NCBI RefSeq assembly: GCF_025755255.1
Contig: NZ_JALIEB010000018.1
Coordinates: 1 to 64,000 of the forward strand
Direction: 5' to 3'
Length of the DNA stretch: 64,000 nucleotides
DNA from: Roseobacter sinensis
GTDB taxonomy: Bacteria > Pseudomonadota > Alphaproteobacteria > Rhodobacterales > Rhodobacteraceae
Under the pieces are notes generated by a model. That model worked only from the letters and a program-made list of their open reading frames with translations, was not told the DNA's origin and made no database searches. This document shows, piece after piece, positions 18,726-26,904 of this stretch (positions within the stretch are counted from its first letter, which is position 1; each line of letters starts with the position of its first letter). A program made the position numbers and the translations under genes.

Positions 18726-20375
18726 ATGGCCAAACCCAAAAAGACCCCGCGGCCCCGGGCGGAAACGCCCAAGGGCTTTCGTGACTATTTCGGCGCCGAG
18801 GTCACCCAGCGCGCCGAAATGCTGCGCAAGATCGCCGAGGTCTATCATCGCTATGGGTTCGATGCGCTGGAAAGCTCCGGGGTCGAAACAGTAGAAGCCT
18901 TGGGCAAATTCCTCCCCGACGTCGACCGCCCGAACGAAGGCGTCTTCGCCTGGCAGGAGGACGCCGAGGGCGAGAAGCCCGGCGATTGGCTGGCCCTGCG
19001 CTATGACCTGACGGCGCCTTTGGCGCGCGTCTACGCACAACACCAGAACGACCTGCCCAAACCCTACCGCCGCTATGCGATGGGCCCCGTCTGGCGCAAC
19101 GAAAAACCCGGACCGGGGCGGTTCCGTCAGTTCTATCAATGTGATGCAGATACGGTCGGCGCCCCCTCGGTCGCCGCCGACGCCGAAATCTGCGCCATGC
19201 TCGCCGACTGCCTTGAAGAGGTCGGCATCCCGCGCGGCGACTACGTGATCCGCGTGAACAACCGCAAGGTTTTGAACGGCGTCCTCGAAGTTGCGGGCCT
19301 CGCGGGTGACGACAAGGAACGCGAGCGTGGCATCGTCTTGCGCGCCATCGACAAGCTGGACCGCTTGGGCCCTGAGGGCGTCCGGGCCCTGCTCGGTGAG
19401 GGGCGCAAGGATGAAAGCGGCGATTTCACCGAGGGAGCGGGGCTGAGCGATGAACAAGCATACAAAGTTATTCAGTTCTTTGATTTTGAAGCACAACGAG
19501 AACGTCGACTGGAAGCTGTTGCGAACCTAGAGAAGCACGTCAGCGACCTGCCCCCAAAAGCTTCCCAGGCGCTACTTGCAGGAGACTATTCCGACCAGAG
19601 CATTCCATTAGAGTGGCGGGCGCGTCTGAACGATTTTTCGCTCATCATTCTGAGAGGTTTGGTTGAAGGATCGAAGCAGGGTAACGACGGTGTTCGGGAG
19701 CTTGAGATCATTGTTAGTCTCCTAGGTGCTGCTGGCTACGGCCCAGACCGTATTGTGATCGACCCCTCCGTGGTGCGCGGCCTTGGCTACTACACTGGCC
19801 CGGTCTATGAAGCCGAGCTGACCTTCGACATTCAGGACGAGAAAGGCCGGACGCGCAATTTCGGCTCGGTCGCGGGCGGCGGGCGCTATGACGATCTGGT
19901 CAAGCGCTTCACCGGGCAGGAGGTCCCGGCCACGGGCGTCTCCATCGGTGTGGACCGGCTGCTCGCGGCGCTGCAGGCCAAGGGGCGGATGACCTCGACC
20001 GAGGCAGGCCCCGTGGTCGTCACCGTGATGGACCGCGACCGCATGGCGGACTACCAGGCGATGGTTGCCGAGTTGCGGCACGCGGGCCTCCGGGCGGAGG
20101 TATATCTCGGCAACCCGAAGAACTTCGGCAACCAGCTCAAGTATGCCGACAAGCGCGGCAGCCCGGTCGCGGTGATCGAAGGCGGCGACGAGAAAGAGCG
20201 CGGCGTTGTGCAGATCAAGGACCTGATCCTAGGCGCCCAGATTGCCGAGACCGCCACCCATGACGAATGGAAAGACCGCCCCAGCCAGTTCGAAGTGCCG
20301 CGCGAGCAACTGATCACCAAGATCCGCGAGATCCTCCGCCAGCACGGCCTGCCGGACCGCGACGCGCAGGCATGA
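18726..20375 (+). CDS. hisS: Histidyl-tRNA synthetase
   Basis: A 549-residue class II aminoacyl-tRNA synthetase. Motif 1 region follows [17 protein letters not shown]; motif 2 is [21 protein letters not shown]; the histidine signatures are [19 protein letters not shown] (HisA-like) and [13 protein letters not shown]. The ATG at 18726 is chosen because the frame before it lacks synthetase sequence. It is about 50 residues longer than the family norm known to me (around 500). The excess lies at about residues 240-337 and is encoded by DNA of different composition (19441-19740: 153 of 300 bases G or C, against 41 of 60 just before). The stop overlaps hisZ by 4 bases. Confidence 0.96.
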   Translation: MAKPKKTPRPRAETPKGFRDYFGAEVTQRAEMLRKIAEVYHRYGFDALESSGVETVEALGKFLPDVDRPNEGVFAWQEDAEGEKPGDWLALRYDLTAPLARVYAQHQNDLPKPYRRYAMGPVWRNEKPGPGRFRQFYQCDADTVGAPSVAADAEICAMLADCLEEVGIPRGDYVIRVNNRKVLNGVLEVAGLAGDDKERERGIVLRAIDKLDRLGPEGVRALLGEGRKDESGDFTEGAGLSDEQAYKVIQFFDFEAQRERRLEAVANLEKHVSDLPPKASQALLAGDYSDQSIPLEWRARLNDFSLIILRGLVEGSKQGNDGVRELEIIVSLLGAAGYGPDRIVIDPSVVRGLGYYTGPVYEAELTFDIQDEKGRTRNFGSVAGGGRYDDLVKRFTGQEVPATGVSIGVDRLLAALQAKGRMTSTEAGPVVVTVMDRDRMADYQAMVAELRHAGLRAEVYLGNPKNFGNQLKYADKRGSPVAVIEGGDEKERGVVQIKDLILGAQIAETATHDEWKDRPSQFEVPREQLITKIREILRQHGLPDRDAQA

Positions 20376-21451
20376 TCACCCGCGCTGACACGCTGGCGCG
20401 CGCGGCCACGCTGCGCGCGACCTTCGAGGCGGCGGGGGCCGTGCCTGTGGAGACGCCCATTCTGCAACCGGCGGACACCCTGCTCGACCTCTACGGCGAG
20501 GACATCCGAGCGCGGGCCTATATCACCTCGGATGCGCTGCGCGGCGAGCAGATGCTGCGGCCGGATTTCACCGTTCCCGTGGTGGAAATGCACATGTCCC
20601 ATGGCGCTGAACCTGCGCGCTACACCTATTCCGGCGAGGTCTTCCGGCGGCAGGAGCATGACCCCGACCGCGCCAATGAGTACATCCAGGTGGGCTATGA
20701 GGTCTTTGACCGGGCCAACCCGGCTGCGGCGGATGCGGAGGTCTTCACGCTCTTTGCGCAGGCCGTCGCCCCCCTCAACCTGCGTGCGGCAACAGGTGAT
20801 ATCGGCGTGCTCATGGCCGCCGTGCGCGGGCTGCGCACCACCGATGCGCGCAAAGCGGCGCTGCTGCGCCACATCTGGCGCCCGCGGCGGTTCCGGGCGC
20901 TTCTGGAGCGCTATGCGGGCCGTCTCCCCGTCGCGGCGCAGCGGGCGCGGCTGCTCGAGGGGGCGTTGAGCGACGACGCCCCGCTGATCGGCAAGCGCAG
21001 CCAGGCGGAAATCGACGCGCGCGTGGCGTTGTTGCGCGCCGACGCGGCCGAGCCGCCACTCAACGGCGCCGAAGTGGACCTGCTGGATGCGCTGTTGAAC
21101 GTGCGTGAGACCATGCCCTACGCCCTGGCGCAGCTGCGCGACATCGCGGTCGATCTGCCGTCGATCGCGGCTGCGGTGGATGGTCTGGCGGCGCGGGCCG
21201 AGGCCCTGGCGGCAAGCGATGTGGATGTGGACGGCTTGCCTTTCGAGGCGAGCTTCGGGCGCACGTCGATGGAATACTACGATGGGTTCGTCTTCGGCTT
21301 CTTCAGTGCGCAGCGGGCGGATCTGCCGGCGATTGCAACAGGGGGGCGCTATGACGCTCTGACCCGCAGGCTCGGCAATGGCGCTGAAATTCCCGCGGTG
21401 GGCGGCGTACTGCGCCCGGGCCTGATGCTCGAGTTGGAGGCACAGGCATGA
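20372..21451 (+). CDS. hisZ: ATP phosphoribosyltransferase regulatory subunit HisZ
   Basis: A 359-residue HisRS-like paralogue that forms a hetero-octamer with short HisG and is needed for the first step of histidine synthesis. It has the class II synthetase fold ([62 protein letters not shown]) but lacks the intact HisRS active-site signatures. The ATG at 20372 overlaps the hisS stop (ATGA), and its own stop overlaps hisG (ATGA). The hisS-hisZ-hisG order is common in Rhodobacterales. Confidence 0.94.
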   Translation: MITRADTLARAATLRATFEAAGAVPVETPILQPADTLLDLYGEDIRARAYITSDALRGEQMLRPDFTVPVVEMHMSHGAEPARYTYSGEVFRRQEHDPDRANEYIQVGYEVFDRANPAAADAEVFTLFAQAVAPLNLRAATGDIGVLMAAVRGLRTTDARKAALLRHIWRPRRFRALLERYAGRLPVAAQRARLLEGALSDDAPLIGKRSQAEIDARVALLRADAAEPPLNGAEVDLLDALLNVRETMPYALAQLRDIAVDLPSIAAAVDGLAARAEALAASDVDVDGLPFEASFGRTSMEYYDGFVFGFFSAQRADLPAIATGGRYDALTRRLGNGAEIPAVGGVLRPGLMLELEAQA

Positions 21452-22143
21452 GCGTGAAGCTGGGCGTGCCGTCCAAGGGTCGGCTGATGGAAAAGACCTT
21501 CGACTGGTTCCGTGCGCGGGGCGTGACGCTGACCCGCACGGGGGCAGACCGCGAATACGCCGGTGCTGTGGAGGGGGTCACGGGTGTATCCCTTGTGCTG
21601 CTCTCGGCAGCGGAGGTGCCGCGCGAGTTGGCGGCAGGGCGGTTGCATTTCGGTGTGACCGGCGCCGACCTCGTACAGGAAAAGCTGCCCCTCTGGGAGC
21701 AGCAGCTGGAGCCGCTGGCCGAACTGGGCTTCGGCCATGCCGATCTGGTCCTCGCGGTGCCGAAAGCCTGGGTCGATGTGGATACGCTGGACGATCTCGA
21801 TGCGGTGGCGACGGCATTCCGGGCTGCGCATGGGATGCGGCTCCGGATTGCGACCAAATATCATCGGTTGGTACGCGAACATCTGCGTCATGCCGGTGTG
21901 GCAGACTATGCACTTGTCGACAGCCAGGGTGCGACCGAGGGCACGGTGGCCAATGAAACGGCCGAGATGATCGCCGATATCACCTCCAGCGGCGAGACTT
22001 TGCGGGCCAATCACCTCAAGGTGCTGGATGACGCGCCGATTCTGCGCTCGCAGGCCACGCTCTGGCGCAGCCGGGTGGCAGATCTCTCCGATGAGGAGCG
22101 CGGTATCGCGGCAGCGCTGATGTCGCATCTGGGCTCCGAGTAG
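21448..22143 (+). CDS. hisG: ATP phosphoribosyltransferase catalytic subunit, short form
   Basis: A 231-residue HisG that condenses ATP and PRPP to phosphoribosyl-ATP. It begins KLGVPSKGRLMEKTFDWF, has GVTGADLVQE and LGFGHADLVLAVPKAW, and the PRPP loop region VDSQGATEGTVANET. It lacks the ACT-like regulatory domain of the long form, consistent with dependence on the HisZ encoded directly upstream. It ends one base from the convergent DUF1489 gene. Confidence 0.96.
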   Translation: MSVKLGVPSKGRLMEKTFDWFRARGVTLTRTGADREYAGAVEGVTGVSLVLLSAAEVPRELAAGRLHFGVTGADLVQEKLPLWEQQLEPLAELGFGHADLVLAVPKAWVDVDTLDDLDAVATAFRAAHGMRLRIATKYHRLVREHLRHAGVADYALVDSQGATEGTVANETAEMIADITSSGETLRANHLKVLDDAPILRSQATLWRSRVADLSDEERGIAAALMSHLGSE

Positions 22144-22144
22144 C

Positions 22145-22582
22145 TCAGAGCACCCCGATTTCGGCCAGCGCGCGGTTCAGCTCAACCGGCAGGGTCTCTT
22201 CGCTTTCGCGCCCTTTCGGCAGGTCGGGTGGGGCGTCCTTGACGGGTAGGTAGCGCCAGCCTTGGAAGGGCCGCCTGAGGCTGCTCTGGGTCCGGATCAC
22301 CTCCGGGTCCAGCACGATGGCGCAGCGGCGGATGCCGTCCCGCCCGATCACCTCGTCCAGCCGCAGGATGCGCTGGCGGCACTGCAGCACACCTTTCACC
22401 ACCCAATAGATGGAGCCGCCGTTGAGGATCTCGGCCTCGCGTTTCGGCCACATGCGCGTGATGTGGCGGGGCAGCCCGTCTGGGCCTCGCGCGCGCCTGC
22501 TGGCCTGCCAGGCGATCAGGCTGTCGACGCTTTCGGAGCCCACGGAGAGCTTGATCAGATTCACTTGATTCTGCTTAGTCAT
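22145..22582 (-). CDS. DUF1489 family protein
   Basis: A 145-residue protein of a family found in alphaproteobacteria and of unknown function. Diagnostic stretches are VNLIKLSVGSESVDSLIAWQ near the start and GGSIYWVVKGVLQCRQRI in the middle, then RPFQGWRYLPVKDAPPDLP. The ATG at 22582 is chosen because the conserved region follows within a few residues; the extra upstream codons look non-coding. Its start faces nrdJ across a 90-base divergent control region. Confidence 0.8.
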   Translation of the reverse strand: MTKQNQVNLIKLSVGSESVDSLIAWQASRRARGPDGLPRHITRMWPKREAEILNGGSIYWVVKGVLQCRQRILRLDEVIGRDGIRRCAIVLDPEVIRTQSSLRRPFQGWRYLPVKDAPPDLPKGRESEETLPVELNRALAEIGVL

Positions 22583-22613
22583 AGCGTATATTGTAGCTCT
22601 CCTTTCTGGAGCC

Positions 22614-22652
22614 TCAATAGATAGTGTTTTCTCCACAGTCTTCTGTGGATAA
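22614..22652. promoter_or_regulatory. Inverted pair of DnaA boxes in the nrdJ leader
   Basis: The minus strand of 22644-22652 is a perfect DnaA box (TTATCCACA). The plus strand of 22629-22637 is TTCTCCACA, one mismatch from consensus. Together they make an inverted repeat (TCCACAG at 22632-22638, CTGTGGA at 22643-22649). Just upstream, 22614-22627 (TCAATAGATAGTGT) resembles half of an NrdR box. The pair ends 7 bases before the nrdJ ribosome binding site (AGGAG at 22659-22663). It could equally be a short mRNA hairpin. Confidence 0.55.
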
Positions 22653-22672
22653 CTCAGCAGGAGACGCAGTTC

Positions 22673-24967
22673 GTGTCAGCATTTGCAGCCCCCATCGCCG
22701 AACAGATCTGGGATATGAAATATCGGTTCAAGGACGCTGATGGCACCCCGCGCGATGTGACGGTCGAGGACACGTGGCGGCGGATCGCGAAGGATCTGGC
22801 GAAGGTGGAGAAGGATCCGGCGGCCTGGGAAGAGCGCTTCTATGCCGCGCTGGAGGATTTCAAATATCTGCCCGCCGGGCGGATCACGGCCGGGGCGGGC
22901 ACGGCGCGGCAGGTCACGCTCTTCAACTGTTTTGTCATGGGCACCGTGCCCGACAGCATGGGCGGCATTTTCGATATGCTGAAAGAGGCCGCGCTGACCA
23001 TGCAGCAGGGCGGCGGGATCGGCTATGATTTCTCGACGATCCGGCCGAAGGGTGCGGATGTGAAAGGGGTGGCCGCCGATGCCTCCGGGCCGCTCAGCTT
23101 CATGGATGTCTGGGACGCCATGTGCCGGACGATCATGTCGGCGGGCTCGCGGCGCGGGGCGATGATGGCGACGATGCGCTGCGATCATCCGGATATCGAG
23201 GAGTTCATCGCCGCCAAATCCGACCCCGCGCGCCTGCGCATGTTCAACATGTCCGTACTCGTGACCGACCCCTTCATGGAGGCGGTGAAGGCGGATGGGT
23301 CCTGGGATCTGGTGTTTGGCGATGAGGTCTATCGGACCGTGCAGGCGCGCGATCTGTGGAACCGGATCATGCGGGCGACTTATGATTACGCCGAACCGGG
23401 TGTGATCTTCATCGACCGCATCAATGAAGCAAACAACCTGAATTACTGCGAGACCATCGCGGCCACGAACCCCTGCGGCGAGCAGCCCTTGCCCCCCTAT
23501 GGCGCCTGCCTGTTGGGCTCGATCAACCTCGCACGGTTGGTCAGTGACCCGTTCGAGGCCGCGGCAGCGCTGGACGAGGCGGCACTCGACGATCTGGTGG
23601 CTGTGGCCGTGCGGATGATGGACAATGTGGTCGATGCCTCGAAGTTCCCGCTGGAGGCGCAGGCGCGCGAGGCGCAGGCCAAGCGGCGGATCGGGCTCGG
23701 CGTCACCGGGCTGGCGGATGCGCTCCTGATGGTCGGGCTGCGCTATGGCTCGGACGAGGCGGCGCGGCAGACCGAGCGCTGGTTGCACCGAATCGCCCGC
23801 GCCGCTTACCTCGCGTCGGTGCAATTGGCGAAGGAGAAGGGCGCCTTCCCGCTGTTTGATGCAGAAGGGTATCTTGCCTCCGGGACCATGCAGGGGATGG
23901 ACGATGATGTGCGCGCGGCGGTGCGGGAACACGGCATCCGCAACGCGCTGCTGACCTCGATCGCGCCCACGGGGACGATCAGCCTTTATGCCGGCAATGT
24001 CTCCTCGGGGATCGAGCCCGTCTTCGCCTATGCCTATACCCGCAAGGTGTTGCAGAAGGATGGCTCGCGGACAGAGGAAGAGGTGGTCGACTATGCGGTG
24101 CAGCTCTGGCGCGAGAAATTCGGCGACCGGGACCTACCCGACTACTTCGTGAATGCCCAGACGTTGAGCCCCGCAGATCACGTCAAGATGCAGGCGGCGG
24201 CGCAGAAATGGGTGGACAGTTCGATCTCCAAGACGATCAACTGCCCCGAAGACATCAGCTTTGACGCCTTCAAGGATGTCTACATGCAGGCCTGGGATTC
24301 GGGCTGCAAGGGCTGCACCACGTACCGGCCCAATGCGGTCACCGGGTCGGTGCTGAGCGTGGCCGAGGACAAGCCGGCGGAGACTGCGCCGGAGGTCATC
24401 ACGACCGATGCGGCCGAGCCGCAGCAGCCCCATGGCGATGTGATCTACATGTCCGAACCGCTGGACCGGCCGAACGAGCTCGAAGGCAATACCTACAAGG
24501 TGAAGTGGCCCGACAGCGAGCATGCGCTCTACATCACGATCAATGATATCGTGCTGAACGGGCATCGGCGGCCCTTCGAGGTCTTTATCAATTCCAAGAA
24601 TATGGAGCATTTCGCCTGGACCGTGGCGCTGACCCGGATGATTTCCGCGGTGTTCCGGCGCGGAGGAGACGTCTCCTTTGTGGTGGAGGAGCTCAAGGCG
24701 GTCTTCGACCCCAGAGGTGGCGCCTGGATGCGGGGCAAGTACATCCCTTCCATTCTCGCGGCCATTGGCGGGGTGATCGAGCAGCATATGATTGCCACGG
24801 GCTTCATTGCCGGTGAAGGGATGGGGCTCAAATCCGACCCGCAAGCGCAGGTGGTCGGCCTAGAGGGGGCCAGAGGGCAGGCGTGCACCAGCTGCGGTCA
24901 GTACGATATGCGCATGGTCGAAGGCTGCATGACCTGCGGCAGTTGCGGTTATTCGAAGTGCGGCTGA
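22673..24967 (+). CDS. nrdJ: Adenosylcobalamin-dependent (class II) ribonucleotide reductase
   Basis: A 764-residue enzyme making deoxyribonucleotides with a B12-derived thiyl radical, so it works with or without oxygen. The GTG start at 22673 follows AGGAG by 9 bases. Visible features: FKYLPAGRITAGAGT, the substrate-site Cys in LFNCFVMG, GGGIGYDFSTIRP, and the radical/active-site motif NPCGEQPLPPYGACLLGSIN. The C-terminal Cys-rich tail (CTSCGQYDM, then CMTCGSCGYSKCG) is the redox-active or metal-binding shuttle. No cobalamin riboswitch was recognised upstream; the leader instead carries DnaA-box-like sites. Confidence 0.95.
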   Translation: MSAFAAPIAEQIWDMKYRFKDADGTPRDVTVEDTWRRIAKDLAKVEKDPAAWEERFYAALEDFKYLPAGRITAGAGTARQVTLFNCFVMGTVPDSMGGIFDMLKEAALTMQQGGGIGYDFSTIRPKGADVKGVAADASGPLSFMDVWDAMCRTIMSAGSRRGAMMATMRCDHPDIEEFIAAKSDPARLRMFNMSVLVTDPFMEAVKADGSWDLVFGDEVYRTVQARDLWNRIMRATYDYAEPGVIFIDRINEANNLNYCETIAATNPCGEQPLPPYGACLLGSINLARLVSDPFEAAAALDEAALDDLVAVAVRMMDNVVDASKFPLEAQAREAQAKRRIGLGVTGLADALLMVGLRYGSDEAARQTERWLHRIARAAYLASVQLAKEKGAFPLFDAEGYLASGTMQGMDDDVRAAVREHGIRNALLTSIAPTGTISLYAGNVSSGIEPVFAYAYTRKVLQKDGSRTEEEVVDYAVQLWREKFGDRDLPDYFVNAQTLSPADHVKMQAAAQKWVDSSISKTINCPEDISFDAFKDVYMQAWDSGCKGCTTYRPNAVTGSVLSVAEDKPAETAPEVITTDAAEPQQPHGDVIYMSEPLDRPNELEGNTYKVKWPDSEHALYITINDIVLNGHRRPFEVFINSKNMEHFAWTVALTRMISAVFRRGGDVSFVVEELKAVFDPRGGAWMRGKYIPSILAAIGGVIEQHMIATGFIAGEGMGLKSDPQAQVVGLEGARGQACTSCGQYDMRMVEGCMTCGSCGYSKCG

Positions 24968-25135
24968 TCCTGCGCGACCCTGCAACCTGATGCCCGACTG
25001 GCCGGCAGAAACTGTTGACCCTTTAGCCTCTCAGGTCGGCAATTCTGGGCGCGTGCGGGTCGGTCGTCAGCCTTGCCCTGCTTGGCGGATGCCATCAGTC
25101 CGATCGATGTAAGGTGCTGCCCAGCCCTCGGCCTC

Positions 25136-25756
25136 TCAAGCCCTGATCATGCGAATGATCACCTCGATGTGGCTGTCTCTCAACTCCTCGACGGGAAAAT
25201 GCTCGTCCAGGTCGTCGAAGCTTGCGAACATCTCGCGCGAGAGCGAGAGGGTGACCATCGGGCCGAAGACGATGTGAAAGAGCTGCTTGCGGTCAACGGC
25301 CCGGAAATCTCCGGATGCGATCCCGGCCTCGATAATCTGCCACAACAAGGCCTGCTGGGGTGCGATATACTCGCTGTGAAAGGATCTTGCGACCGATGGG
25401 AACGCGCGTGAGACCTCGGCAATGAGCGGAGACATGCGCCCGACGGGCGACGAAATTGTGGTCTCGTAGAGCGCGATCAGGGCACGTTTCAGCTTGTCAT
25501 GCGGAGCTGCCGTCTCATCGGCGACGATGCTTTGCAAGGCCCGCAGCGCGACGCCGTAACCGTCTGTCACGCAGGCGATGAAAAGGTCCTCCTTGCCCGA
25601 GAAATGATAGTAGAGGCTGGCCTTGGTCATCTGGCAGGCCTTTGCAATCGCGCTCATTGACGTGCCGGCGAACCCATGCTCGAGGAAGAGCTCGGTGCAG
25701 GTGCTGATGATTTTCGCGCGGCTGCTGCCCGTGGAGATTTCTTCGCGTGTGGTCAT
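25136..25756 (-). CDS. TetR/AcrR family transcriptional repressor
   Basis: 206 residues. The N-terminal helix-turn-helix is clear (AKIISTCTELFLEHGFAGTS, then MSAIAKACQMTKASLYYHFS). The rest is a ligand-binding helical domain with the AefR-like C-terminal form seen in efflux regulators. The ATG at 25756 is preferred; the longer upstream frame runs through the divergent promoter. It is divergent from the RND efflux pair with a TACCGA-N4-TCGGTA operator between them, so it very likely represses itself and the pump. The inducer is unknown. Confidence 0.92.
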   Translation of the reverse strand: MTTREEISTGSSRAKIISTCTELFLEHGFAGTSMSAIAKACQMTKASLYYHFSGKEDLFIACVTDGYGVALRALQSIVADETAAPHDKLKRALIALYETTISSPVGRMSPLIAEVSRAFPSVARSFHSEYIAPQQALLWQIIEAGIASGDFRAVDRKQLFHIVFGPMVTLSLSREMFASFDDLDEHFPVEELRDSHIEVIIRMIRA

Positions 25757-25786
25757 TGACCTCTCGATCCTTGCCTCTATCTCACC

Positions 25787-25802
25787 TACCGAACGGTCGG
25801 TA
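25787..25802. promoter_or_regulatory. TetR-type operator
   Basis: A perfect inverted repeat, TACCGA (25787-25792), spacer ACGG, TCGGTA (25797-25802), midway between the divergent tetR start (25756) and the membrane fusion protein start (25825). The sequence and spacing are typical for AcrR-like repressors (TACCGACCGGTCGGTA-like sites). Binding here would cover both promoters. Confidence 0.8.
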
Positions 25803-25824
25803 ACAATGATAGGGATGCCCGGTG

Positions 25825-26901
25825 ATGAGACAAGCTTGGTCCAAAATCTTTCTGATTGCCATGGCGATTGCAGTGGCTCTGCCCACGTCGGCGCAGCAGG
25901 GCGCGGGCGAGGCCGAAGATGCGCAGGCCCTCTACGTCCAGACCATCGTGGTCCCTTCGCGACCGCAGACCGTCGTTCGGCAATTCTTCGGTGAGGTGGC
26001 AGCACGTGAAACCGTCGATCTCTCGTTCGAGGTTGCGGGGTATCTGTCGTTCCTCGAAGCGCGGGAAGGCACGGAGGTTGCAAAGGGTACGCTGCTTGCG
26101 GAACTGGATCTGGCACCGTTCGAACGCGCGGTTGAGCGCGCAGAGCTATCCCTGGCGCAGGCCGAACGTGACTTGCAGCGGGCGCAGACCCTGGCGGCGC
26201 GAAACGTCAACTCTGACGTGCAGGCCGAGAATGCCGAGACGGCCCGCGACCTCGCCGATGTCGCGCTGCAGGAAGCGCGCGAGGCGCTGGCAGACGCGCA
26301 GATCCACGCACCGTTCGACGCACTTGTGGCGGATCGGATCGGCACCGCTTTCACCACCGTCGAGCCCGGACAGCGGATTTTGCGGCTGCACAACATGTCC
26401 GAAACTCGGGTCGAGTTCGACTTGCCCGAACGGCTGCTCGCCACAATAGACGATCCCGCGAAGGTGCGCTTCGAAGGGCGTCTGGCCGGCCGGGATGAGC
26501 CGATCCCCCTTGTGTTTCGCGAATTCCGCGTCGAAACGGGTCAGGTCGGACAGAGCTACACCATGTCTCTGGCCGCAACTCCCTCAGCGGGGCTGTCGCT
26601 CCTGCCGGGCCGCACCCTCGTCGTCCGCGCGACCCTGAAGCAGCCGCCCGACGGCATTCCTTTACCGGCGACGGCCATTGTTACCCGGTCAGATGGCACC
26701 CATGCCGTCATCGCCGTCGTGCCGACCGATGCGGGGCTCCGCGCGCGGAGCATCCCGGTCGATGTGGAGTCCGCGAACGGGACGGAGTTCATTGTGAAAG
26801 ACCTCGCACCGGGCACCGAAATCGTGGCCGTCGGCGCCCATCTGATCCAGGATGGCCAACCCCTGAAACGCTATGCCGGTCTGACGGTGGAAGGGTCGTA
26901 A
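25825..26901 (+). CDS. RND efflux periplasmic adaptor (membrane fusion protein)
   Basis: 358 residues. A signal peptide (about residues 1-23, ending PTSAQQ) precedes the adaptor fold: lipoyl half-motif (VDLSFEVAGYLSFL, EGTEVAKGTLLAELD), an alpha hairpin (about residues 100-155), the returning lipoyl half (DAQIHAPFDALVADR) and beta-barrel and membrane-proximal domains. The first codon could also be GTG at 25822; AGGG at 25811 fits either. It is 3 bases from the RND pump gene and under the divergent TetR operator. No outer-membrane TolC partner is in the window. Confidence 0.93.
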   Translation: MRQAWSKIFLIAMAIAVALPTSAQQGAGEAEDAQALYVQTIVVPSRPQTVVRQFFGEVAARETVDLSFEVAGYLSFLEAREGTEVAKGTLLAELDLAPFERAVERAELSLAQAERDLQRAQTLAARNVNSDVQAENAETARDLADVALQEAREALADAQIHAPFDALVADRIGTAFTTVEPGQRILRLHNMSETRVEFDLPERLLATIDDPAKVRFEGRLAGRDEPIPLVFREFRVETGQVGQSYTMSLAATPSAGLSLLPGRTLVVRATLKQPPDGIPLPATAIVTRSDGTHAVIAVVPTDAGLRARSIPVDVESANGTEFIVKDLAPGTEIVAVGAHLIQDGQPLKRYAGLTVEGS

Positions 26902-26904
26902 GCC

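Noticed and set aside
18726-20375. Frameshift or pseudogene in hisS because of the odd internal segment
   Set aside because: The frame is continuous, and the class II motifs before and after the segment are intact, so it was treated as an insertion or recombination.
22673-24967. Cobalamin riboswitch upstream of nrdJ
   Set aside because: The divergent region is only 90 bases and shows no B12-box-like sequence.
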